A DNA stretch of 64,000 bases from Glutamicibacter sp. JC586 (GCF_009805585.1 NZ_VHIN01000002.1:558001-622000); one strand, 5' to 3'; counted from the first letter of the stretch, positions 32,521 through 43,217 are shown. Numbers and translations are program-made. Notes: generated by a model not told the origin, from the letters alone.

Positions 32521-35500
32521 TACTTCTTAGAGCCTGCCTGTTCGGTAGTTTCCTTGGCAGGAACCGGTGCCGGAGTGCTTGGTTCTGCCACTTGCTCATT
32601 CGGCGTTTGCTCAGGCTTAGCTTCCGTTTCAGGGGCTTGGTCTTCGTTCTTGTCTTCGGCCTTAGAATCCGGCTTCGGCTCCAATTTAGTCTTGGCCGAC
32701 TTGAGCAAGCCGGTCTTTTCCTTTGGAGCTTCTTCAGTGGTCACTTCACGAGCCGAAACGGGACGAGCAGCCGCCACTGAGCTACGCGAAGTGGTCTCGG
32801 CAGCAACTGCAGTTGCGACCGGAGCCTTGAGTTGCAGGTACGTAGCGAGACGTTCCGTGACCGATCCGGGGTCAGTAAATACGTCGATGGTCCACAGCGG
32901 AACATAACGCCATCCGTGCTTCTCGAAGAATTCCGGACGCAGGCGGCTACGCTCACGAACCGTCAACTCTGCATAGTGCTCGGTGCCGTCGTAAACCACT
33001 GCCAGCGGACGGATACCGCTTTGCGCAGCGTCAAAGACGTGCGCCGAAAGATCAAGAACATCGCGGTAGTCCTCGGCAACAATCGCTCCACGTTCACGCA
33101 GACGGCGGGCCAGGTCAGAGACTAGCGGGTCAAAGCGTGGGTTGCGGGTAGCGCTCACTCCTGAATCGCCAGCCTGGACACGACCAAACAGATCAAAGAA
33201 CTGTCGGGCACCTCGATAGACGCGGCTCAGGTCAACGTCATTTGGCAACAGGCTAGACACCAAAGTCATACGGATACGTGAGCGGGTCATCGCAGCCACG
33301 AAGAGCTGCTCTCCACCTTCACGCGAGAGCGCACCAAATTCATGCAAGGTCTTACCGTGCGTGGTGCGTCCGTAACCCCAAGCGAAGATCACAGCGTCAC
33401 GGCGCAGGCCGATCAACCGGTCCATGGTCGTGACCACAAATGGTTCCTGCTTTGAACGCAGGTACTGCATGGCGTACTTGTGGTTTGGCAACTGCACACG
33501 AATTGCTTCAGCAATGGCTGCGGCATGGCTTCGGTTCGAGGCGATAACCGCCAGGGATTCTCCGCCATGGTTCTTGAAGTGTTCAAAGACTAAGTCAACA
33601 ACGCGGGCAACCTCAGCCACTGTGGTCTGCACACCGTCTTCACTGTTCATCAGCGAACCGGTGGCATCCGGTACGTATTCGGCGCGCAACAGCGGTGAAT
33701 TTCCACTGATGTTCACGGCCATTGGCAAACGTGAAATCGTTGAATCATAGTAGGTGGTGGACAGCTGCTCCACCAGGCCTTCGTCAATACCGCGGTAGAC
33801 AGTGGACAATGAACCAGAGACCAGTACCTTATTCAGTGCGGAGAGCGCCGAGACGTCCTGCTGATGTTCCACCACACGTGCGGTGGGATCCACAGAGACT
33901 TCAAAGCGCTTAGGGGCACCAAGCATTTCGTCACCGATGGCTATGACCTGGCTGGAGCGACGTACCGCGTCAAGTACTTCACGCAAGGAGAGGTAGTTAG
34001 CCTCAAGAAGGATCACTGCATCAAATTCTGCGTTTTCCGGCAGCGCACTGCCCAAAAGCAATGGTGCTGAGACAATAACCGGGGTCAGCGAACTCGCCAA
34101 CGGTGCGCCCAGACGGAAGAGGCCAGCGATGCTCGGGGTACCTTCCTTGAGCATATTGCGCAGGGCACGCGAACCTGCGCGATGATCAGCCAGCGCAGCC
34201 TTCCAGTTACGCGACAGAGCCCAACGTATCCGCTCCGGACCAGCAGCAATGTGCGCACCATCGGCCAGACGGTAATCAGCCTCGATCTTTTCCAGCTTGG
34301 AGCCGTCGTTCATGGCCAGGAAGTCATCCCCGGAAATCATGGCGTCCAGTACGGACTGCCACCACGCCAGTTCCAGTTCGCTGTCCACGGCATCAGCATC
34401 AATCTCACGCTCTGCGAAATCATCGAGCAGATCCCCCAAGCCAGCTTCGGTGAGCTGTTCAGAAATCAGGGTACGCTCGGGCAGTTCGCCCAAATCTTCG
34501 CGACGGTCTACCAGCGCAGCAATGAGGTCCAGGAGTTCGGCAATAGGCATTTCGCGCAGACGCGAGCCCACGGAGGAAGGCAGCATAGTGGCCAGTTTGT
34601 CGATGCGGGCGCCCGCGTCGTGGTAGCCGGCCTCAACATCCAAGAGCCCACCAGGGACCTGTGGGTTGCGCTGGCTGGTAGCGATGGCACGCCAAGCATC
34701 ACGCTGCACCGATACTGCCTGCAACGCGGACTGCAGGTCCGCAATGTGCATTCCGGGACGAACGTATTCCTTAGCAATCTTGCGCAGGCGGGAACGGACG
34801 ATGGAGCCCATTTCCACACCGTGTTCGCGGCGCCATGAACTGGTCGCGGTGGCCGCGATCAAATCATCGATGTCGCCTTCAAAAATGTCGGATTCGAATT
34901 TATCCAACGAACCACGCACGGCAACCAGCAACTGAAGCTGGTCCCCCCACTTGTCGTAGCTGTCTTCTAGACGGATCTGAGACTGCTGGGCAATCTTCTC
35001 CATGTGTTCATGAAGGATTGGAAGGTCTCGGCCCAGACCACTAGCCAACGACAATGCCTGTTCGGTGGCTTCAGCATTACGCAAGGGGGCACCATGCCAT
35101 GGGCTGGTGGTGTGTTCCTTGGAGTAGGCACCCAACTGGGCTGCACGCTTAAGCTGTGCTGCCACATGACCACGCTGACCCATGGAATCCAATACCGAAC
35201 GCTTCAGACGCACGGTAGTAGATGGTGCAGGTTCCAGTGCTGCCAAGCGCGCCAGCTCCTGCATGGCCTGGTATGGCGAGCATCCCCAGCGGCTACGCAC
35301 GGAGTGCAGCGACTTAACGTGTTCGTGCAGGGTATGGCGTGATTCGCGCAGGCGGTTGAATAGTGTGCGTAGCTGAGGTTCGGTCGCCTGCTCGTTGCGC
35401 AGGATCGCCTTAGTCAGCAAGGTGCGCAGCTTATCTGGATCCTCGTTGGGTTCCAGCAAAAGGCTGCCGGCATCCAGTTTCTGGTTAAAGAGCTGGACAA

Positions 35501-36734
35501 ATTCTTCGGCGGCTGAACGTTGTTCGGCCACCACCAGTACGCGCTTACCTTGAGCGGCCAACAATGCGGCCGCGTTCAGTGCGGTCTGTGTTGCACCGGT
35601 TCCGGCAGCAGCGTTGATGGCTACCGATTCACCGGCAGAAATGTAGTCGAGCATCTTGGCCTGAGACTCATCAGCGTCCAGCAAGTACAACTCATTCTCG
35701 GGATCACGATCATCCGAAGATTTAGCCAGCGTGGTATTGCCGGTGTGTACCTTGCGAGCCGAGTTCTCCTCGGAAACCACACCGTTCTGCTTACGCGAGC
35801 GGGTGGAGTCTTTGAGAATGTTGCGCACTCGACCAAAGCGCGAGCTTGGCTTTTCGTTGCCACTTCCCTCTTCGCTCTGATTCTCTTCGGCCTTGGCGTC
35901 TTCGGTCGCTGACTCGGTTTCACCCTTGGTGACGGTGCCGGCAACGCTTGGCTTTGCAGCTACAAGCTTGGCTAGGGCGGCCGCGGACTTATTTTCTGTT
36001 GCTGCTTTGGCCTGCTTCTCGTATTCGTCATAACGAATCAGTGCGTCAATGACTGGGTGCGAGGCCGAGAGCTTCGCCGGATCAGCTGGATCCATGAGTT
36101 CTGAGAACGTGGAAAGCAACAGGCGGTGTCCGACAACTACTCCGGGCACTTCTGACATCTGCTGGCGCAGGGCATCCATGCCACGAGCCGGGTCAAAACG
36201 AGCGATGGAGTACGCGGCAGCGTCCACTGCGTCCACGTCCACGCGTGCTTCGTGGTCCGCTTCAAACTGGCGGATGAACGCTGGAGACACGGTGGCACGG
36301 CCGACCAGCTGCAGGTCATAATCATCAGCGTCAACGTGCTTGGTCAGCGTGATGCGGCCGAGCATGATGGGAGCGGAGACCGGCTCGCTCTTACCATCAT
36401 GGACTGCTCGCCAATTGGCGACACCGGCGGCGAGGTAGCCAACATCGATGCCGCGCTCTTCCCAGAGCTCGCTGATTTTTGCCGACAGGGCGCGAGCGGT
36501 GCGACGTGCGGTGGCGTACTGCTCTGCGTCATGCAGCAGGGTGGAAAGGCGCGTGCGCCGTCCAGCAAGAAACTGCGCCAGACCCGAGGGGTTGGCGTGA
36601 GTGATATCGATGCTATTGGACGTCGAGGGAGCAAACCGCAAAGTGGTATCAGCACCCGCACTTTGTCCCAGGGATTTCACCCAGGTTGCTACCCGTTCGT
36701 TGGTAGCATTCTGTCCACTAGCCACGACAGTCAT
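32520..36734 (-). CDS. Large SF1 helicase-like protein with degenerate Walker motifs and REase_MTES_1575-like C-terminus
   Basis: This 1404-residue protein has a DUF4011-like N-terminal region, an SF1 helicase-like core and, at about 1260-1345, a Vsr/REase_MTES_1575-like domain (FDPLVSDLARRLRERGAIV..DLSAHVFDAAQSGIRPLAVVYDGTEHY...RSRLRPEFFEKHGWRYVPLW). Helicase-like motifs are recognisable but altered. Walker A reads AAAGTGATQTALN, with Ala (codon 35592-35594) where Lys is expected. Walker B reads AVILLEAN, with Leu-Glu for Asp-Glu. Later motifs (AIGDEMLGAP, RRDAVIFAWGYGRT, FVAAMTRSRIRM) remain. The tail is disordered and KE-rich. ATP hydrolysis is therefore doubtful. ATG 36734 is preferred over 36803. 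Confidence 0.85.
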   Translation of the reverse strand: MTVVASGQNATNERVATWVKSLGQSAGADTTLRFAPSTSNSIDITHANPSGLAQFLAGRRTRLSTLLHDAEQYATARRTARALSAKISELWEERGIDVGYLAAGVANWRAVHDGKSEPVSAPIMLGRITLTKHVDADDYDLQLVGRATVSPAFIRQFEADHEARVDVDAVDAAAYSIARFDPARGMDALRQQMSEVPGVVVGHRLLLSTFSELMDPADPAKLSASHPVIDALIRYDEYEKQAKAATENKSAAALAKLVAAKPSVAGTVTKGETESATEDAKAEENQSEEGSGNEKPSSRFGRVRNILKDSTRSRKQNGVVSEENSARKVHTGNTTLAKSSDDRDPENELYLLDADESQAKMLDYISAGESVAINAAAGTGATQTALNAAALLAAQGKRVLVVAEQRSAAEEFVQLFNQKLDAGSLLLEPNEDPDKLRTLLTKAILRNEQATEPQLRTLFNRLRESRHTLHEHVKSLHSVRSRWGCSPYQAMQELARLAALEPAPSTTVRLKRSVLDSMGQRGHVAAQLKRAAQLGAYSKEHTTSPWHGAPLRNAEATEQALSLASGLGRDLPILHEHMEKIAQQSQIRLEDSYDKWGDQLQLLVAVRGSLDKFESDIFEGDIDDLIAATATSSWRREHGVEMGSIVRSRLRKIAKEYVRPGMHIADLQSALQAVSVQRDAWRAIATSQRNPQVPGGLLDVEAGYHDAGARIDKLATMLPSSVGSRLREMPIAELLDLIAALVDRREDLGELPERTLISEQLTEAGLGDLLDDFAEREIDADAVDSELELAWWQSVLDAMISGDDFLAMNDGSKLEKIEADYRLADGAHIAAGPERIRWALSRNWKAALADHRAGSRALRNMLKEGTPSIAGLFRLGAPLASSLTPVIVSAPLLLGSALPENAEFDAVILLEANYLSLREVLDAVRRSSQVIAIGDEMLGAPKRFEVSVDPTARVVEHQQDVSALSALNKVLVSGSLSTVYRGIDEGLVEQLSTTYYDSTISRLPMAVNISGNSPLLRAEYVPDATGSLMNSEDGVQTTVAEVARVVDLVFEHFKNHGGESLAVIASNRSHAAAIAEAIRVQLPNHKYAMQYLRSKQEPFVVTTMDRLIGLRRDAVIFAWGYGRTTHGKTLHEFGALSREGGEQLFVAAMTRSRIRMTLVSSLLPNDVDLSRVYRGARQFFDLFGRVQAGDSGVSATRNPRFDPLVSDLARRLRERGAIVAEDYRDVLDLSAHVFDAAQSGIRPLAVVYDGTEHYAELTVRERSRLRPEFFEKHGWRYVPLWTIDVFTDPGSVTERLATYLQLKAPVATAVAAETTSRSSVAAARPVSAREVTTEEAPKEKTGLLKSAKTKLEPKPDSKAEDKNEDQAPETEAKPEQTPNEQVAEPSTPAPVPAKETTEQAGSKK

Positions 36735-37254
36735 TCCCTTCACTGAACCGACCACTTTCGGGCGCACTGCGGTACAGATGCGCCACTCTCTAACGTAGTG
36801 CACAAGCCCCGCAGATCACCGGTGCGAAACACGTTTTAACTGCGAGAAGCGGAACCGGGACCGACATTGGCTCGCATTCATTAAGCTTCATTGTGTTCCG
36901 CAAAAGGAAAACTCCCAGCTTTCAAAATAGAAACTTGCACCTCGGTAAAGTTCTCAAATTTCGATCGGCCAAGCACTGAAGCAGAGAACTAAAGACCCGA
37001 CAGGGTTCAACCCAAGGCAATAAACGGTGAATTGCCGCGTTGCAATGATGTTTCGAACGTTGGATACCCATTGCGCAACTCGTTCGAGCACAAGAGACCA
37101 ATGCCATGTAAACAGAAGACATAAATTATAAACGTCTCGTCAATAATCATTGAACAAGCTAACCCAGTGGTTTCATGGCAGGCACGTCATTAACAGTCAT
37201 TAAAACGAAAAAGCGATCCGGACTTGGGAAAATAGGAGTGTCTAGCTTCTATTC
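36735..37254. other. Gap between helicase-like gene and IS element
   Basis: There is no recognisable gene. The stretch is AT-richer than its neighbours and contains only short open frames without family resemblance. It must hold the promoter of the helicase-like gene. Confidence 0.5.
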
Positions 37255-38872
37255 CACCGAAATCAAGGATCACCTTTTCAGTGCACCATTCTACCCACGT
37301 TTTCCCTGCACTCCCGACCCAACTCACCAGCCAAGCCTTGGTCTCCCACGCAGGCTTGTCGGTGCTGAGCAACTTCTTGAACGCCTTGGACTTCCGGCGG
37401 GTCTGCGAAGACCGTTTCAGCCAGTTCGTGCCGGCCAGCGCAACCCACCGGCCAGGAAGAATCCTCGGCGCACTGGCACTCTCGCTGGCTGCCGGCGGCG
37501 AGCAAGCCACAGACATTAGCCAGCTACGCGCCTGCTCAGAGCTCTTCGGCCCCGTGGCGTCCGATGCCACGGTCAGCCGATTCATGCACCGGGTCAAGGA
37601 ACAACCAGAAGCCTTCGGCTACGGGTTCGCCACCATGACCCGCAGCCTTCGCTCCAAAGTCTGGACGGCGGCCGGGCCGCGGAATCCAGCCCAACACGCG
37701 ACGGCAAACAACCCTTTGATCATCGACATCGATGCCTCCTTGGTGCACGTGCACTCCGATAAAGAACACAGCGCCGGTACGTATAAAGGCGGGTACGGGT
37801 TCTCACCCATGATCGCCATGGCCGACTACGGCAAACCCAACGGCACCGGAGAAGTCCTCGCGGTGCACCTTCGCCCTGGAAACAAAGGAGCGAACTCAGC
37901 GGCCTCACATATCGAAGTGCTCACCCAGTCCTTGGCCCAGCTGCCGGACGATTTCTATGACGAACACGGGAACCTCATTGGCGAAAAGATCCTGGTCCGC
38001 ACCGATAGTGCCGGCTCTTCCCGCGAGTTCCTGCACCACCTGGATTCGCTGGGGATCCAATTCTCCACCTCGTATTCGCTGCCAGTCATCAAGGAACGGT
38101 TCATCCGGTGGATCGATGAGAAGAAGTACTGGGAACCAGCGCTGGACGCTGACGGCGTCCAACGTGATAATGCGTGGGTGATCGATGCCAGCAAGGTGAT
38201 AGAGCTGAAAGGCTACCCGCCAGGAACCCGGATCTATTTGCGTGCTGAACCGTTGCATCCCGGGGCGAAAGCGAACTTGTTCGATACGGACGGGAACCGT
38301 GTCACGGCGTTCCTGACCAATAGCCCGAGGTTCAACGTGGCATTCCTCGATGCCCGGCATTGGGCGCGGGGCCGGTGCGAGAACAGGATCAAGACGTTGA
38401 AGAGCACGGGGTTGGGCAAGCTTCCGTATTGGTCTTTTGCCGCGAATCAGGCGTGGGCAGACCTGGCGATGCTTGCACTGAATCTGGTGTCCTGGTTGCA
38501 GCTGGCCGTGCTACCCAGCGGGCACGAGGCAAGTTGCTGGGAGTTGAAGCGGTGGCGGTACCGGCTGTTTTCGATGGCGGGGAAGATCGTTTCTGGCGGC
38601 CGGCAGCGCCGGCTTCTGATCCCTGAGAGGGCGCCTGAAGCGCAGCTGTTATGCCAGTTGCAGAAGGGTATCGGTGAGTTGTTTCAGCGGTGGAGGCACG
38701 GCGAGCTGGCCGCCTGAACTGGTGGTTGTCCTGTTGTTTCTTTGGTTTTCGGAAGGTCATTTCAGTCCAGGTTGGTGGAGCTTGGCACCCAGCGCCGGTG
38801 GTTCAAGGCGCTCTTTGGCGTTAGCAGAATCGAAGACGGCCACCGGGAATCCTTTGGTACTGGATTTCGGTG
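37255..38872 (+). mobile_element. IS1380-family insertion sequence
   Basis: The element contains a complete transposase (37281-38717) bounded by CACCGAAATC at 37255-37264 and its inverted copy GATTTCGGTG at 38863-38872, with partial matching for several bases inward. The resulting 1618 bp fits the family. Ends are approximate: I see no matching target-site duplication right outside them. Confidence 0.6.
37281..38717 (+). CDS. IS1380-family transposase (DDE)
   Basis: This 478-residue transposase has catalytic residues in NPLIIDIDASLVHVHSDKEHSAGTYKGGYGF (first Asp), GEKILVRTDSAGSSREFLHHL (second Asp) and WARGRCENRIKTLKSTGLGKLP (Glu). The last lies in the ENRIK motif typical of IS1380/DDE_Tnp_1 elements. 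There is no stop or frameshift, so the element may be active. Confidence 0.92.
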   Translation: MHHSTHVFPALPTQLTSQALVSHAGLSVLSNFLNALDFRRVCEDRFSQFVPASATHRPGRILGALALSLAAGGEQATDISQLRACSELFGPVASDATVSRFMHRVKEQPEAFGYGFATMTRSLRSKVWTAAGPRNPAQHATANNPLIIDIDASLVHVHSDKEHSAGTYKGGYGFSPMIAMADYGKPNGTGEVLAVHLRPGNKGANSAASHIEVLTQSLAQLPDDFYDEHGNLIGEKILVRTDSAGSSREFLHHLDSLGIQFSTSYSLPVIKERFIRWIDEKKYWEPALDADGVQRDNAWVIDASKVIELKGYPPGTRIYLRAEPLHPGAKANLFDTDGNRVTAFLTNSPRFNVAFLDARHWARGRCENRIKTLKSTGLGKLPYWSFAANQAWADLAMLALNLVSWLQLAVLPSGHEASCWELKRWRYRLFSMAGKIVSGGRQRRLLIPERAPEAQLLCQLQKGIGELFQRWRHGELAA

Positions 38873-39358
38873 ACCGTCTGAACTCCGATGAAAAAGTTGG
38901 GCTAAATCTTCATACGTTACCGAGCTATTTAAACGGTTGCACAGGTAACGGCATGAGCACTTGCCAATGCGCGAAGAACTCGGATCATTAATTTCTCATA
39001 GAGCCTGGATTCAAGCCCGCGATGCCTTCAATTTTCTGAATTCCTCGGTTACCGTAGTCAATTCCTCCATCCGCAACTAAAAGTGCATTCAAATGATCGT
39101 TGGCGTACCAAATTGTTCCAGATAAACAGATCGTTTACTCGGTGTTGATGTAATTCAGCAGGGCAAGAGATCACCGCGCCGAGCAGCTCTAAGAGTATCG
39201 CCGTTGCCAAAGAATGAGTAAACCAAACCGTATTATTCGAGGCATTTCTACAAACAAATTTTGAAGCTGATTGCCGATGAACGAGGCGACCACCTCGTTC
39301 ATCGGCATGAATCTATGGTCAGGAATCGATCCATATCATATCAATCACACATCTGCAA
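38873..39358. other. Gap downstream of IS element
   Basis: No gene is supported. It holds the perfect hairpin at 39272-39307 and is AT-rich, unlike the IS and unlike the core genes. Confidence 0.5.
39272..39307. terminator. Perfect 15 bp hairpin, probable terminator
   Basis: TGCCGATGAACGAGG and CCTCGTTCATCGGCA are exact reverse complements with a six-base loop (CGACCA). It lies just beyond the stop of the minus-strand lipoprotein gene. There is no clear U-tract, so it could also be a protein-binding or RNA-stabilising site. Confidence 0.5.
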
Positions 39359-39910
39359 TTATGCGCAACGCTCAGATTTCCACTCGTATCTGACATTCCC
39401 ACGAACAGTGAAACTCTTCTTGGAATCAACATCTTTCTTGTAAGTTATTTGAAGTTGCGAGACTTCAGCATCCTCAACTCCCGACTCGATCTCACCATCA
39501 ACCGACACTTGCACGACCCCTCCGGCCGGAACCTCCAGAGGACCGTCTAATGGTCTGAGAATCTCGGCAACTTCCTGCACGTCAGGATTCGTAAGGTCTT
39601 CGTTAGTCCATGCTACTAGGCTCGCTGTACCGTCTGGCAGCACCGATGCCATTGAACTCATCGATTTCCAATGCTTTGCATTTACCGGCTGCACATTAGT
39701 TACCCACACAGAAGTCTCCGAATTGTTTGTCGCAACATCCGCTACATTGTTTTTTTCATGAAAAACAGAGCAATATGTATTTTCGATAGCGCCATCTGAA
39801 GCACCGAAAGACAATGGACCTTCTTGAACTGCTTTTGTGTTATCACACGCGCTGAGTCCAACAACGGCCACAACTACGAGACATGTAGAAAACACTTTTT
39901 TCATCATCAT
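39359..39910 (-). CDS. Lipoprotein of unknown function
   Basis: This 183-residue protein has a lipobox signal (VFSTCLVVVAVVGLSACDNTK). The polar beta-rich body (VWVTNVQPVNAKHWKSMSSMASVLPDGTASLVAWTNEDLTNPDVQEVAEILRPL) has one late cysteine pair candidate (C at the C-terminal ERCA). No domain is recognised. Its ATG overlaps the stop of the upstream secreted-protein gene, so they form one operon. Confidence 0.75.
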   Translation of the reverse strand: MMMKKVFSTCLVVVAVVGLSACDNTKAVQEGPLSFGASDGAIENTYCSVFHEKNNVADVATNNSETSVWVTNVQPVNAKHWKSMSSMASVLPDGTASLVAWTNEDLTNPDVQEVAEILRPLDGPLEVPAGGVVQVSVDGEIESGVEDAEVSQLQITYKKDVDSKKSFTVRGNVRYEWKSERCA

Positions 39911-41100
39911 TTAAGTTTAATGCTCCCAGCATTTTTTGCCGGCCAGTCTTTATGGCCACACAATTGTCGATTTTTCGATCCGGACTTGTAGATTACTCGT
40001 GTACTAGTTGTAAATCCTGATTGAGAAGACACAGAAATGCCGGCGATGGAAGGAAGGGTCAACCCCCGATTCCATGTAACTGCCCGTGTCTTGTCCTTGG
40101 TGAATGTCGAGTTCTTCAAGAATTTTACACATTTATGATTCTCGCTGAACCCTGTACCCTTCACCATGCTCATACCACCGGTAAAATCGATGGGGCGCAC
40201 TTGATAAGACTGCCGAATTCCCGGTCCGGACAAATTCTGACAAACAGTTGAGAACTTACCCGATTCCACCTGTGCTTTATAGAACCAAATCCCGCTCTTT
40301 TTGGTTGGAAAGTCCAGAGTAACGTCAGAGGTCACCGAAGTTGTTCCTCCAGCGCTAAAGCTCCCTTTTTTACCACTGGATGAAGAGGCTACACCCAAAG
40401 AGGAGTTCGTTCCTTTTCTGAACTGGAATTTTGCGGAAGCCCCAGTTGTATATAGGAACGTGGCACCAACCTGCGCGTAGGAAGTTCCGACCTTCTTCTC
40501 AAGTCGTGTACTACAAGAGTACGACGCAGGCGTGGCAACCGCGGCCTGAGTAGCCACCCCATTTGCGAGATCTGATTTTTGCACGTCACTTGCGGGTTTC
40601 ATGACAAATGCATCTTTACTTAACGAAACATTCGCAGCGGAACCTGCCTGGGAAAGCAGAGTTGGATTCGAAGTAGCGACATCAGTTCCCGAGAGTACGG
40701 TTGAATACTGATAAGGCGTTTGCCCATCATTCGCTACAATCATCACGTTTAGCGGTGTCGAACGCTTGGCTGCCGCACGCAATGCAGGTGCCAAGCTGAA
40801 TTTTCCGGAGGAATCGGTTTTTACCGAGGAGACTTCAGCCAGTTTTACAGACTGCCCCTCCTTGAGCTTGGCTAATTTCTGAGAGTCAGGCCACGCAAAA
40901 ACCTGTACCGGGGTGCCCGCCCGAACAGGCTTACCTTTGCCCGTTACCAGTTGGCCTTAAGTAAAGGTGCTCGGCGCCCCTTCAACAATTTGATCGTACG
41001 ATTTCTCTCCCGTAGCGAAAGCAGGAGTAACCCCACTACACACCAACATTGAGACACCAGCAATGGCGACAGCCGCTCTCATTCTTCGAGAATGTTTCAT
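39907..41100 (-). pseudogene. Secreted-protein gene with one in-frame TAA
   Basis: From ATG 41100 the minus strand encodes a good signal peptide (RRMRAAVAIAGVSMLVCSGVTPAFA), then 18 residues to a TAA at 40957-40959 (codon 48). The same frame then stays open for 349 further codons to 39907 without another stop. The part after the stop starts GQLVTGKGKPVRAGTPVQVFAWP, like a Big/carboxypeptidase-regulatory beta domain, and contains KTDSSGKFSLAPALRAAAKRSTPLNVMIVANDGQ. So one nonsense codon splits an otherwise intact 397-residue gene. Readthrough, recent inactivation or a base error are all possible. Confidence 0.8.
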
Positions 41101-41494
41101 TTCTCCCCTATGGCGATTGGGATGCTTCTAGCACAGCCAGGTCCCACGAGATACCGCATCCAGACGATGACGCGTACATGATTTTATTGCGCACTGAAGC
41201 CACTCTATCAACTTTTACGATTATCTCAAAAGAAGTTATATAGAGTCATGATTCATGCCAAAACTCCAAGTCATATCGGATAGCATATCCGTTCAATCAT
41301 TTTAATATTATAAATGTAACGATTTGGACACGAATGACCGCTGCCCCTTAGGTACGGCCCGAAAGGAGAGTTGTATAGGGGACCCGGTGTGGATCCTCGA
41401 AAGACTAAGTGTCTCTGAGACTGGCTAGTTTCAATGGACGCCAGTAAATACCTAGCCTTCGTGACTGGATTTTTTAAAACATCCCTAAAAAAAT
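41101..41494. other. Gap between secreted-protein gene and guaA terminator
   Basis: No gene or repeat is recognised. It is AT-rich, and presumably contains the promoter for the secreted-protein operon near 41101-41200. Confidence 0.5.
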
Positions 41495-41532
41495 CCCCCG
41501 CCTCTTGCCAACAACGCGGCAAAGGGCAGGGG
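41495..41532 (-). terminator. Intrinsic terminator of guaA
   Basis: On the minus strand CCCCTGCCCTTTGCC pairs with GGCAAGAGGCGGGGG (two mismatches), followed by ATTTTTTTAG. It lies about 18 bp beyond the guaA stop. Confidence 0.85.
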
Positions 41533-41549
41533 AATTTCTAGCTACAGGA

Positions 41550-43136
41550 TTACTCCCACTCGATGGTTCCTGGTGGCTTGGAGGTCACGTCCAGCACCAC
41601 TCGGTTGACCCCATCGACCTCATTGGTGATGCGGTTGGAGATCTTCGAGAGCAGATCGTATGGCAGGTGCGACCAGTCGGCGGTCATGGCATCCTCGGAA
41701 GATACCGGACGCAGCACGATTGGGTGACCGTAGGTACGGTGATCACCCTGCACACCTACCGAGCGAACGTCGGCAAGCAGTACAACTGGCATCTGCCATA
41801 CTTCATCGTCCAGACCTGCAGCGGTCAGCTCGGCGCGAGCGATCGCGTCGGCCTTGCGCAGGATGGACAGGCGCTCTTCGTTCACAGCACCGATGATGCG
41901 GATACCCAAGCCGGGGCCAGGGAATGGCTGACGGCCAACAATTTCCTCTGGCAAGCCGAGCTCGCGGCCTACGGCACGAACCTCGTCCTTGAACAGGGTG
42001 CGCAGTGGCTCGATCAGTTCGAACTGCAGGTCCTCTGGCAGGCCGCCCACGTTGTGGTGGCTCTTGATGTTGGAGGTACCTTCGCCGCCACCGGATTCCA
42101 CGATGTCTGGGTACAAGGTGCCCTGGACCAGGAACTTCACTGGCTCGCCCTCGGAAGCTGCTTCAGCGATGATCGCTGCTTCTGCTGCTTCGAAGGCGCG
42201 AATGAATTCGCGGCCGATGATCTTGCGCTTGGTCTCTGGGTCGGTGACACCGTCCAGCGCGGTCAGGAAGCGTTCGCGCTCATCAGCGATGTACAGCTTG
42301 GCGCCGGTGGAAGCGACAAAGTCCTTCTCCACCTGCTCAGCTTCGCCTTCGCGCAGCAGACCATGGTTGACGAAGACACAGGTCAGCTGGTCGCCAATGG
42401 CGCGCTGTACCAGTGCTGCTGCCACTGCCGAGTCCACGCCGCCGGATAGACCACAGATGGCCTTGCCGGTGCCGACCTGAGCACGGATGCGCTCGATCTG
42501 CTCGTCAGCGATGTTATCCGCGGTCCAGTCGCCCTTCAGGCCTGCACCGTTGTACAGGAAATTCTCCAGAACGTCCTGGCCGAACTCGCAGTGCTTAACC
42601 TCTGGGTGCCACTGCACACCGTAGAGGCGCTTGGCCTCATTGGCGAAAGCGGCCACTGGTGCACCAGCGGTGGTGGCCAGCACTTCGAAACCTTCTGGTG
42701 CAACCGAGACGGCGTCGCCGTGGCTCATCCATACGGTAGGGGCCTGTGCGGCACCTGCCAGGATGGAGCGTGCTTCGCCCTCAAAGGTGGTAGCGGTACG
42801 GCCGTACTCGCGCAGACCGGTTTCCGCCACGGTTCCGCCCAAGGCGTTAGCCATGGCCTGGAAGCCATAGCAAATACCCAAGACCGGCACGCCGGCTTCA
42901 AACAGGTCGGCCCCAACGGATGGGGCACCTTCGGAGTAAACGCTGGAGGGACCACCGGAAAGGATGATCGCTGCAGGGTTCTTGGCCAAAATGGCTTCAG
43001 TAGAAAGGGTGTGCGGAACGATCTCCGAGTACACACGGGCCTCACGTACGCGGCGAGCGATAAGCTGCGCGTATTGGGCCCCGTAGTCGACGACCAGAAC
43101 CGGCTGATGTTCTGGATTGAGGGGAGCAGTAGTCAC
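41550..43136 (-). CDS. guaA: GMP synthase (glutamine-hydrolysing)
   Basis: This 528-residue GuaA converts XMP to GMP. A class I glutamine amidotransferase domain has [10 protein letters not shown] (nucleophile Cys), QWHPEVKH (His/Glu) and [12 protein letters not shown]. The ATP-pyrophosphatase domain has [15 protein letters not shown], and the C-terminal dimerisation domain ends GTIEWE. Start is GTG 43136. It is the last step of the guanine branch; guaB and a guaB3-type paralogue are also in this window. Confidence 0.97.
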   Translation of the reverse strand: MTTAPLNPEHQPVLVVDYGAQYAQLIARRVREARVYSEIVPHTLSTEAILAKNPAAIILSGGPSSVYSEGAPSVGADLFEAGVPVLGICYGFQAMANALGGTVAETGLREYGRTATTFEGEARSILAGAAQAPTVWMSHGDAVSVAPEGFEVLATTAGAPVAAFANEAKRLYGVQWHPEVKHCEFGQDVLENFLYNGAGLKGDWTADNIADEQIERIRAQVGTGKAICGLSGGVDSAVAAALVQRAIGDQLTCVFVNHGLLREGEAEQVEKDFVASTGAKLYIADERERFLTALDGVTDPETKRKIIGREFIRAFEAAEAAIIAEAASEGEPVKFLVQGTLYPDIVESGGGEGTSNIKSHHNVGGLPEDLQFELIEPLRTLFKDEVRAVGRELGLPEEIVGRQPFPGPGLGIRIIGAVNEERLSILRKADAIARAELTAAGLDDEVWQMPVVLLADVRSVGVQGDHRTYGHPIVLRPVSSEDAMTADWSHLPYDLLSKISNRITNEVDGVNRVVLDVTSKPPGTIEWE

Positions 43137-43217
43137 CGTTACAGTCTACGCGGTTCACCGCCTGCGAAACAGTTCAGGCGCTGTCATCAGCGTCACCTAG
43201 GGCGTCACACAATAAAA

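Noticed and set aside
41505-42449. Plus-strand open frame antisense to guaA
   Set aside because: Complement of highly conserved guaA codons; composition typical of antisense shadow frames in GC-rich DNA.
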